A stretch of DNA of 24,607 nt from a virus, in the IMG/VR virus record IMGVR_UViG_3300034190_000863, positions 1 to 24,607 of that record, one strand, 5' to 3'. This document shows, piece after piece, positions 7,412 through 14,800 of the stretch; the stretch's first letter is position 1; every line of letters begins with the position of its first letter. The notes beneath the pieces were generated by a model. That model had not been told where the DNA came from. It was given only the letters and a program-made list of their open reading frames with translations, and searched no databases. Both the position numbers and the translations under genes were made by a program.

Positions 7412-7685
7412 ACGTGTAACTGAATTGGATATCAAGTCTACCCCTATGGGAGTCAATGGGGTAGATGTCCAATTATCTACAGTTGCGTATAAACAGTTTC
7501 CTTATAATATTGAGTGTAAAAATACAGAGAGGATGACTACCATTTATAATTATTATGAACAAGCAATTGGTCACAATAACTCTGGAGAGCCTCTCCTTAT
7601 TATAAAAATGAATAGACAAAAGCCTCTAGCAATTGTAGATGCAGAACATTTTATGGAAAAAGTCACATGTCGAAAAACGGAATAA
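7335..7685 (+). CDS. Small PD-(D/E)XK endonuclease (resolvase-like)
   Basis: A 116-aa protein from ATG 7335. The start KAKGRKLQTWVAEKL resembles the first helix of small phage endonucleases and contains a candidate Glu (E19). It is followed by GVDVQLS (D44) and YNIECKNTE (E60, K62), completing an E...D...ExK site, and by a helical stretch around YNYYEQAI. Enzymes of this shape act as Holliday-junction resolvases or debranching/nicking endonucleases. An earlier ATG (7221) would add 38 Ser/Lys-rich residues that are only the off-frame reading of the preceding gene, so I reject it. The upstream ribosome site (GAAGAAGAAG) is weak, suggesting translation coupled to the upstream gene. Nuclease fold likely; exact substrate unknown. 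Confidence 0.7.
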   Translation: MSTRSAKAKGRKLQTWVAEKLLSLLKRVTELDIKSTPMGVNGVDVQLSTVAYKQFPYNIECKNTERMTTIYNYYEQAIGHNNSGEPLLIIKMNRQKPLAIVDAEHFMEKVTCRKTE

Positions 7686-7918
7686 AATTAAACAGGGGTG
7701 ATTCTGCTATTATAATCAGACACTTAGACCAGGGTTTTGATGTAGAGATTTACCATAGTCATGATAGAAATTTGTTGACAGAGGAAGACACTATGTTTTA
7801 TGCTCTACTCACAAGAGGTATGGTTCGTACTGCTATAACAGATACAGACCAAGTATTAGAAGATGGAAGACTAAGTATAGATGAAGAAACAACTGACTCA
7901 CAAGTAACAATACATTGA
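7667..7918 (+). CDS. Hypothetical phage protein (83 aa)
   Basis: Starts at ATG 7667, overlapping the endonuclease by 19 nt, and ends in a TGATG overlap with the DUF3310 gene. The protein is acidic, with a probable beta-strand start (SAIIIRHLDQGFDVEIYHS) and a later helix-strand segment around FYALLTRGMVRT. No family is recognised. Similar short acidic proteins are common between replication genes of marine podoviruses. Confidence 0.65.
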   Translation: MSKNGIKLNRGDSAIIIRHLDQGFDVEIYHSHDRNLLTEEDTMFYALLTRGMVRTAITDTDQVLEDGRLSIDEETTDSQVTIH

Positions 7919-8277
7919 TGAGACATATGGAGTACATGAAGATGATGGAAGAAAAACATAAACCTAAACGTAGGGTTATTGGAACTATGACTGCTAAAGT
8001 TCACAGCAAAGCAGATTTAAAAGAAGTAGAAAATAAAAAGACAGTTGACATGGTCAACAGTCCTTCACACTATAATGAATTTGGTATTGAATGTATTGAT
8101 GCTATCCAAGCCGCTACTGGTGAGGGATTCCAAAGCTATTTACAAGGTAATATTATGAAGTATCTGTGGAGATACAGGTACAAGGGCAAGCCCATAGAGG
8201 ATTTGCAGAAAGCCGAGTGGTACTTAGCTCGATTGATTAGTACGGTGCAGAATGCTAAAGTCAAAAATAACAATTAG
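7918..8277 (+). CDS. DUF3310 family protein
   Basis: A 119-aa protein. Residues 47-52 (NSPSHY) followed by ECIDAIQAATGEGF, GNIMKYLWRYRYKGK and DLQKAEWYLARLI are the classic DUF3310 pattern, found in many phages and sometimes labelled SaV-like or nucleotide-kinase-like. Biochemical function is not established. The first ~45 residues form a basic, Met/Lys-rich extension outside the domain. ATG 7918 overlaps the previous stop as TGATG; a TTG three bases earlier is less likely. Its place next to ribonucleotide reductase fits, but does not prove, a link to nucleotide metabolism. Confidence 0.85.
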   Translation: MRHMEYMKMMEEKHKPKRRVIGTMTAKVHSKADLKEVENKKTVDMVNSPSHYNEFGIECIDAIQAATGEGFQSYLQGNIMKYLWRYRYKGKPIEDLQKAEWYLARLISTVQNAKVKNNN

Positions 8278-8419
8278 GGTATCCGCAGAAGTAGATACAG
8301 AAGAGTTCACACTCGACAAAGAAGAACTTCCGTATATAATGGAAGATATGCTAACCGACTTATTTCACGAAATAGTAGGTATGAAAACAAAAGATATAAC
8401 TATAAAGGTATTAAGATGA
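8252..8419 (+). CDS. Small hypothetical protein (55 aa) bridging DUF3310 and RNR
   Basis: ATG 8252 opens a 55-aa frame ending at TGA 8417-8419. It overlaps the DUF3310 gene by 26 nt and shares an ATGA junction with the reductase start, exactly filling the space between them. The protein has a beta-like start (KSKITIRVSAEVDTEEF), an acidic helix (YIMEDMLTDLFHEIVGM) and a closing strand (DITIKVLR), which looks like a small folded alpha/beta protein. No family is recognised. Packing and composition make it likely real. Confidence 0.65.
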   Translation: MLKSKITIRVSAEVDTEEFTLDKEELPYIMEDMLTDLFHEIVGMKTKDITIKVLR

Positions 8420-10350
8420 AAAGTAACGTAACTCTACCCACGTATTATCAACAATTCATTCATAAATCTAGGTACGCTAGATGGCTTGATGATGAAAACA
8501 GAAGAGAAGAATGGAACGAAACTGTAGACAGATATGTAACCTACATGAGTTCACATCTTTTAAAGAAGCACAATTATACTATGCCTGAGCAAGTTAAAGA
8601 GGAGTTGTATGATGCTATACTTCACTCTGAAGTTATGCCCTCTATGAGAGCTATGATGACATCAGGTAAAGCATTAGAGCGAGATAACACTGCAGGATAT
8701 AATTGTTCTTATCTGCCAGTGGATGACCCAAAAGCATTTGATGAAGCTATGTACATATTAATGTGTGGTACTGGTGTAGGCTTCTCTGTGGAGCGAGACT
8801 GTATAAATAAATTACCAGAAGTGCCTGGACTATTGTTTGATACAGAAGAAACTATTATTGTAAAAGATAGCAAAGAGGGCTGGGCTAAAGCTTTCCGTAA
8901 GCTATTGGCTTTGCTATGGGCAGGGGAAATACCTAATTGGGACTTATCTTTAATTAGACCTGCAGGGGCAAAGCTAAAGATATTTGGTGGTAGGGCATCT
9001 GGACCAACTCCCTTAGATAATTTATTTAGGTTCACAGTGAAAGTATTTAAGGAGGCTAAAGGCAGGAAATTATCTAGTATAGAGTGTCATGACCTTATGT
9101 GTAAAGTTGGAGAAGTCGTTGTCTCTGGTGGTGTTAGACGTTCTGCTATGATTAGTTTGTCTAACTTATCTGATGGCAGAATGAGACATGCTAAAACTGG
9201 CGAATTTTATAAGACTGAGCCACAGAGACAAATGTCAAATAATTCAGTAGCTTACACAGATAAGCCAGACTCGTATACATTTATGAGAGAGTGGCTTTCC
9301 TTAGCTGAGTCTGGTACTGGAGAGAGAGGTATGTTTTATCGTGGAGCGGCTCAAAATAAAGCAGCTGAGAATGGTAGACGAGACTCTAATTATGATTTTG
9401 GTACTAACCCATGTAGCGAGATTATATTGCGTCCATACCAATTTTGTAATTTATCTGAGATAATTGTACGTGGTAAAGATACTGTTAAAGATTTAGAGAA
9501 AAAAGTTCGTTTAGCTACTATAATAGGTACATTTCAATCTACCCTCACCCACTTTCCATACTTACGTAAGATATGGCATACAAATACTGCTGAAGAGAGG
9601 TTGCTTGGAGTATCTATGACAGGTATCATGGATAACGCTATTACTAATGGTAAAGACGCTAAGACTAGCTTGGATAAAGTTTTAACTAAACTTAGGCAAG
9701 TGGCAGTAGATACTAATAAAGAGTTTGCTGATTCACTTGGTATTCCACAGTCAACAGCTATTACTTGCGTAAAGCCATCTGGAACAGTTTCACAACTCAC
9801 AGATTCTGCGTCTGGTATTCATGCAAGACATAGTCAATATTACATACGTACTGTTCGTGGAGATAAGAAAGACCCACTCACACAATTTATGATGGACCAA
9901 AACATACCATGGGAAACTGACGGATGGAGTCAAAGTAATGCTGTGTTTAGCTTTCCTATAAAAGCTCCTGATATGTGTGTTACCAGAGATGATATGTCTG
10001 CTATTGAGCAACTTGAGTTCTGGAAGATTTATGCGATGCATTGGTGTGAGCATAAGCCCTCGGTAACTATATCTGTAGGTAAAGACGAGTGGCTTGAGAC
10101 TGGTGCGTGGATATATAAAAATTTTAATATAGCTTCGGGCTTGTCTTTCTTACCAAGAAGTGATATGGTCTATGAACAAGCTCCTTATCAGGATTGCGAT
10201 GAAGCACACTATAAAGAGTTTTTAACTAAGATGCCTGAGTTTATTGATTGGACAAAACTTGCTGAGTATGAACAAGAAGATAATACTATAGGTAATCAAA
10301 CATTAGCTTGCACAGCAGATGCTTGTGAAATAGTTGATATAGTTAATTAG
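8416..10350 (+). CDS. nrdJ: Adenosylcobalamin-dependent (class II) ribonucleotide reductase, monomeric type
   Basis: A 644-aa enzyme that reduces ribonucleotides to deoxyribonucleotides using a cobalamin-derived radical. Cysteines match the Lactobacillus RtpR layout: C97 (GYNCSYL) and C344 as the disulfide pair, C333 in NPCSEI as the thiyl site with N331 and E335, with the 11-residue C333-C344 spacing conserved, and a C-terminal C632-x4-C637 pair in LACTADACEI for re-reduction. CGTGVGFSVER and VSGGVRRSA are typical class II stretches. It is shorter than RtpR (about 740 aa), as in other marine phages. No separate small subunit is needed and none is seen. It needs vitamin B12 from the host. It would supply dNTPs for phage replication. 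The start overlaps the 55-aa gene as ATGA, with AAAGG eight bases upstream. Confidence 0.95.
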   Translation: MKSNVTLPTYYQQFIHKSRYARWLDDENRREEWNETVDRYVTYMSSHLLKKHNYTMPEQVKEELYDAILHSEVMPSMRAMMTSGKALERDNTAGYNCSYLPVDDPKAFDEAMYILMCGTGVGFSVERDCINKLPEVPGLLFDTEETIIVKDSKEGWAKAFRKLLALLWAGEIPNWDLSLIRPAGAKLKIFGGRASGPTPLDNLFRFTVKVFKEAKGRKLSSIECHDLMCKVGEVVVSGGVRRSAMISLSNLSDGRMRHAKTGEFYKTEPQRQMSNNSVAYTDKPDSYTFMREWLSLAESGTGERGMFYRGAAQNKAAENGRRDSNYDFGTNPCSEIILRPYQFCNLSEIIVRGKDTVKDLEKKVRLATIIGTFQSTLTHFPYLRKIWHTNTAEERLLGVSMTGIMDNAITNGKDAKTSLDKVLTKLRQVAVDTNKEFADSLGIPQSTAITCVKPSGTVSQLTDSASGIHARHSQYYIRTVRGDKKDPLTQFMMDQNIPWETDGWSQSNAVFSFPIKAPDMCVTRDDMSAIEQLEFWKIYAMHWCEHKPSVTISVGKDEWLETGAWIYKNFNIASGLSFLPRSDMVYEQAPYQDCDEAHYKEFLTKMPEFIDWTKLAEYEQEDNTIGNQTLACTADACEIVDIVN

Positions 10351-10358
10351 GAGATAAT

Positions 10359-10565
10359 ATGGCTACTGTTGACAGATTCTACGTACAAGGTCAAAAAGAC
10401 TTTTACAGAACAAGGAAGACTAGGTCTATTATACATGAGTCCACTAATCCATTTAGCCCCTCTTCTTTTAGAGGGAAAGAATGGTTAAGAGGATTTAACA
10501 AAAGTTACTTTAATAACAAGGAGAAAATGAGTGCGAGAGCTAATAATAAACGCCCTAAAGTCTAA
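10359..10565 (+). CDS. Small basic protein, ribosome modulation factor (RMF)-like
   Basis: A 68-aa basic protein starting at ATG 10359 with TAGGAG upstream, eight bases after the reductase stop. The pattern (RFYVQGQKDFY, then STNPFSPSSFRGKEWLRGFN) resembles short RMF-like phage proteins: Gly near the start, Asn-Pro-aromatic, and Trp-x2-Gly-aromatic. RMF in bacteria binds ribosomes and promotes hibernation. Binding to host ribosomes by this phage protein is inference, and the similarity is only partial. The last 35 nt overlap the next gene. Confidence 0.5.
   Translation: MATVDRFYVQGQKDFYRTRKTRSIIHESTNPFSPSSFRGKEWLRGFNKSYFNNKEKMSARANNKRPKV
10518..10523 (+). promoter_or_regulatory. Ribosome binding site fixing a GTG start
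   Basis: AAGGAG lies seven bases before GTG 10531 and inside the preceding gene. An ATG at 10527 is only three bases from it and belongs to the preceding frame. The spacing selects GTG 10531 as the start of the 81-aa protein. Confidence 0.7.
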
Positions 10566-10776
10566 GCTAGTAGGGCAGATGAATGGGCATGCCGCTAATA
10601 TAGAGGTTATGCTTACTAACCCCGTAGGCTTAGGCGACCACGCTAATTTGATTGACACTATAGGAAAAGAACTGCAGGCGATGTCAGATATAAATGGTCA
10701 ACTAAATACTTTAGTTAGGTACTACGAGCCTCCTAAAGAGCAACAACAACCTCAAGAAACCAAAAAGGATAAATAA
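10531..10776 (+). CDS. Hypothetical helical phage protein (81 aa)
   Basis: Starts at GTG 10531 behind a good AAGGAG and ends in a TAATG overlap with the next gene. Residues 1-66 are predicted mainly helical (RELIINALKSKLVGQ, ANLIDTIGKELQAMSDING), followed by a Pro/Gln/Lys-rich tail (PPKEQQQPQETKKDK). No enzyme motif is visible. Small helical proteins of this kind occur near replication genes in marine phages. Function unknown. Confidence 0.65.
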   Translation: MRELIINALKSKLVGQMNGHAANIEVMLTNPVGLGDHANLIDTIGKELQAMSDINGQLNTLVRYYEPPKEQQQPQETKKDK

Positions 10777-11246
10777 TGGAGCCTTCTGTAGCAGACCGCA
10801 AGAAATTTGACTTAGACTTACAATATGGAAAAGTACGTGAACAACTTGTGGCAGATATGTTGCAGGATAAAAAGATTGAGGTTAAATCCGAACGAGACAT
10901 ATGGCAAAAAAGTGGTAACATTGCCATAGAGTATGAGTCTTATGGTAAACCATCAGGTATTAAAGCAACAGAATCCGACTACTGGTTTCATAATCTTTGT
11001 ATTGGTGATGAAGTATATGCCAGTGTTGTCTTTAAAACTGATGTGCTCAAACGTATTATAGATTCACTAGATTATCTTCGCTCTGTTAAGGGTGGAGATA
11101 ATTTAGCTTCACGGATGTACTTATTAAATTTACAAAAACTATTTTCATCAGATGTTATAAAAGCATTTAAAGAAGGGAACAAAGATGGCAAAAATAGAAA
11201 AACCACAAAGTCAGGTGTGGAAGAATGCACAAAGATACAAAGCTAG
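10776..11246 (+). CDS. PD-(D/E)XK-fold nuclease-like protein (156 aa)
   Basis: The N-terminal half carries E22 and KIEVKSER (E35-x-K37), then GNIAIEYESYGKPSGI and TESDYWFH. This layout is typical of a recurrent phage family of the restriction-endonuclease fold, in which the GNxxIE(Y) and SGI...W parts flank the active site. It could nick or cut host or phage DNA; no target is visible. The C-terminal half is helical and basic (RIIDSLDYLRSV, LLNLQKLFSS). The start overlaps the previous stop as TAATG. The last 62 nt overlap the next gene, an unusually long overlap. Fold assignment is moderately sure, activity inferred. Confidence 0.6.
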   Translation: MEPSVADRKKFDLDLQYGKVREQLVADMLQDKKIEVKSERDIWQKSGNIAIEYESYGKPSGIKATESDYWFHNLCIGDEVYASVVFKTDVLKRIIDSLDYLRSVKGGDNLASRMYLLNLQKLFSSDVIKAFKEGNKDGKNRKTTKSGVEECTKIQS

Positions 11247-11469
11247 ATTCTTTGAGTCTCGCTTCCCTCTTTGTGGCACGTACTTAGTGTACGTAGTAGA
11301 AGGTAGGAAATGGGCAAGAATATCTCAAGGGGATTTAGTTACTAAGGATAATAGAAGTGCCCTAACTAGATTTAAAATGAGTAGAAAGGACTGGGATAAA
11401 CTCCCATCAAAAGAAAAATATGACGATAGAGCCGTGGCAACTGTGGCTATTGATAGCAGTAACAATTAA
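11185..11469 (+). CDS. Hypothetical phage protein (94 aa)
   Basis: Starts at ATG 11185 with AGAAGGGAAC upstream. A basic protein with a beta-rich middle (GTYLVYVVEGRKWARIS) and a Lys-rich stretch (FKMSRKDWDKLPSKEKYDD). No family is recognised. It overlaps the nuclease-like gene by 62 nt in another frame; both frames have normal protein composition. It is followed by a 47-nt AT-rich gap. Confidence 0.6.
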   Translation: MAKIEKPQSQVWKNAQRYKARFFESRFPLCGTYLVYVVEGRKWARISQGDLVTKDNRSALTRFKMSRKDWDKLPSKEKYDDRAVATVAIDSSNN

Positions 11470-11516
11470 TACAATAATTAATTTAATAGTATTCTTTAAA
11501 GGAAGAAAAATAAAAG

Positions 11517-11816
11517 ATGTCGATAAAAAAGATTGAACTTGTGAACGATTTAGAATTAGAGCTTTCATTAACTTTAAATGGTATCGGTGCTATAATAGCC
11601 CCCGAGAATGAAGACCCTTCTTTTTGTGAATATACGTGGGATGAGATTATTGATGCTCTTATGGAGAGCCACACGATTGCCGTTCTTAGAAAGAATGATG
11701 TACGTATCAGTGGTAGCAGTAAAGATTTCTTAGTAAGAGTTGCAAAACAAATGCGTTCACAAGCTCACAAGATAGAGCAGAAGTTAAATAATATGGAAGT
11801 TATAGAGCACTGTTAA
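11517..11816 (+). CDS. Hypothetical phage protein (99 aa), last gene of the rightward operon
   Basis: ATG 11517 follows AAAGGAAG (11498-11505). The protein is acidic at the start (LVNDLELELSLTLNG) and has a C-terminal amphipathic helix (FLVRVAKQMRSQAHKIEQKL). No family is recognised. The AT-rich gap before it (11470-11516) contains TACAAT (11470-11475), which could be a -10 box, but no well-spaced -35 is seen, so I do not call a promoter. Its stop codon overlaps that of the oppositely oriented 1323-aa gene. Confidence 0.65.
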   Translation: MSIKKIELVNDLELELSLTLNGIGAIIAPENEDPSFCEYTWDEIIDALMESHTIAVLRKNDVRISGSSKDFLVRVAKQMRSQAHKIEQKLNNMEVIEHC

Positions 11817-11820
11817 GTGC
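11807..11820. other. Small inverted repeat over the converging stop codons
   Basis: GCACT (11807-11811), loop GTTA, AGTGC (11816-11820) forms a perfect 5-bp hairpin spanning both overlapping stop codons. There is no T run on either side, so intrinsic termination would be weak at best. Confidence 0.35.
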
Positions 11821-14800
11821 CGCCCATCTCTTCTTCGTTTCGCTCTTCGAAGCTAGGGACTGGCATGTATTGAGAGTATAAGTTTATTTCTTTTGCTTCT
11901 ACCTTTTTTAATAACTCTGCTTTCTCTGCAGCAGTGTCTCCAAGATTTATCTCAAGAAATGTATATGGACTATCGTCATCTGGACGAACTATTTTAGGAT
12001 TTAATCCTAGTTCTTCTAGGGCTTTCCTTTTGTATTTGCCGTATTGTAAAGAAAAGCCTAAATTCTTTTGTTTTATATTTCCCTCACCATCTGTAGAGGG
12101 CATTTTGGCTAATACTTCTTCTAATTTTTTATCACTTGGCATTCCATACTTTATATATAAAGGGTTAGTCCTTCTTTCTTTATAAAATGTAAATGGGGTT
12201 GTTCCCATCTTTGGTTGAAAATGTTTTATTATATTAACTCTATTTACTGCATCCATGAAAGCTTGCACTTGTTCTGGTACATCGGCTTCTTTATACCTAC
12301 GAAATTTAAATAGTCCTTTGTTTTTTTTCTGTGTAAATACTTTATATATTTCTTTAGATTTTTCAGGACTAAATAAATCTACTATTTCTTTAAAATTAGA
12401 ATATTGAGAAAAAGAACTTGGGTGATTTCCATCATATTCATTTTTTCTTTTAAAAGTATCTATAAAGTATTGCATACTTTTACCACTTCCAGAAAAATCT
12501 TCCCTTATAAAATTTCCTACTAACGAATCAAGATTAAACTTTTCATTATATGTTAACCAAAATTCTTTAAAGTTGTCAATAAGGTCTTCATCAAAATATT
12601 TACTTGGTTTTTCGCCCATTAAAATGTCTCGAAGATTTCTCGCGATGTCATTTATATCATCTAATACTGGTGCACTGCCCATAGACGTACCAGGTTTTTT
12701 ATAGGTTGTTGCTAAATTATCTAAATCTTCTGTTAAAACTTTATATAAAAAATTATCGTTAGAAGATATTTTATCTTTAAAAGAACTTGTAAAATATTCC
12801 TTCCACAACTCAGGATGATTTACTAAGTCCTGATTCCAGTATGCTAAATCAGCCATTGTTGCAAATGTATTAAATTGTAATTTATCAAACCCATCTTGTA
12901 ACGCTTGTTTTATATTATGCATAGTGCTTATTTCAACTAATTTATCAGGACGTTTTTGTAAATTGGCAAATGCTTTATTTGTTATGCCTTGAAACATATC
13001 ACCATAAGCAAACTCACGGGTTGTTTCTAAAAAGTTGTCGTCGTCTCCTAAATTGTATGCACGTTCAAATCTTTCCATTTGTTGCTCTGGAGTAAGTATT
13101 GCATCTCCTCTGAGGCTCATATTCATATTTTCTAACATATTTTCAGGAGACGAAAATTGAGATTTCTTAAAAGTATCAAACTGTTCTTCTCCTAACCTTT
13201 TTACCCTTTTACCTGTACCCCAGTTTAATTCTAGTGATTTCAAGGTATCTCTAAGTTCTGTAGGAAAATTACGTGCCATTTGACTCCCAGGAGAGTATGC
13301 AGCACTACCTCTATATAATTTATATAACTGCTGTCCACCTAATTTATCCCATTGCTTGAGGTCTTCAATTAAATCCATAGTACCTGTATCTTTTAGTATA
13401 CCAATAGCTTCTGCATTTATATCAATCATTCCTGTTTGTCCTACTTCAGAAGGAATGTCCGACGGCACTACTTCAAAACTACCAGTTTCATTATTTAACC
13501 TTAGTTTAGGTCTAGTCCTATAACCAGGCACAGCATCTAATTTAAATTTTTTAACTAGGGCATCATCACCTAATATTAAACTTTGGGCATCAATTTTGGC
13601 TAGTGTGTACAAATAATCCACCATAGCATCAACTGTAATAGGTTCTCCTGCTTTACCTTTAAACGTACCCTGACTAAATTCTCCAACTCCAGTATTTATA
13701 TATATGTAAGGTAGCTCTTTTGCTTCATTAACGACAAAATCAAGAGCAGTTTCAGCAGATTTTGCAACTGAAGGTAAAAACATTTTTGCTCTAATAGCAC
13801 TACCTTGCTGAGGATTAAAGCTATTACCTATTGCTACTTGAGAATAAGCATTAACTGAATCTTCTATGGCTTTTAATGCTTTAGTTCCTCCTGTGAGAGC
13901 AAGTAATTCTGGAGCATCCCCTGCATATTCCTTAAACACTGAACCGCCTTTTATAAACTCTAATACTTCATCTATGGTCATTCTATTATTTTCTATGCCC
14001 CCACGTAGTAAAAGACCATAATTGCCACTGTCTTTAATACGTGTTTGTAAAGAAATATTAGGCACAGGAACTAACTGCAATATAGCATTTAATTTTTGCA
14101 TTCTTTGTTTAAATGTAAGCAGTCCTTGTACTTGTGCAAAAGCACGAGAGGGGTCTTCTAATTCTTTTGGAAATTGAACTATAAAATCCCCTATGAAATC
14201 ATCTTCTTCCGTGCCAGATTTTATACCATAGTTATTAAAACCTGCCGTGCTTTTATCATAAACTGAAGCATCTTCTCCACCTATTGTAATTTTCTCAAGC
14301 ACTGCTCTTTTGGAGGGGTCGAGCATATTGTTGCTTTCTAAATCTTTTACCTGTCTGTAAGCATTAGGAGGTTCCAACAAAGCTTTACTACGCCCAGAAC
14401 CACTAAATAATTTAGCTGTAAAATCTTGTGCAGTGTACGGATGAACAGTCCCTGGGGCTAGTTCCTTTAACTCTAAACTACGTACATGTCCATATAGAGG
14501 TTCTAATCCTTCTTCACCAACAACTTGAGGGTGTTTATAAGTTTTGGAAAGACTGTAAGGACTCGTTACACCTTTTGCTTTTAGTCCAACTCCTTCTTCA
14601 GAAAAGGCAACTCTAAATGCTGGTAGCCCTCTTTTATACCCTGCACTAGCAAACCCAGTTTTCTCAGGGTAGTTGTCAAAATATGTAGCTACATTTGTAG
14701 CATAAAAAGGGCTTTTCTTTGTTTGAGTTATATTAAGACCACTCAAATCTTCTGGTATCATTAAGTCTTTTACCCTTAAGATAGGTAGATTATTTGGATT

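Noticed and set aside
11450-11475. Internal promoter before the 99-aa gene (TTGATA and TACAAT)
   Set aside because: The two boxes are only 14 bases apart, too close for sigma70, and AT-rich DNA gives such matches by chance.
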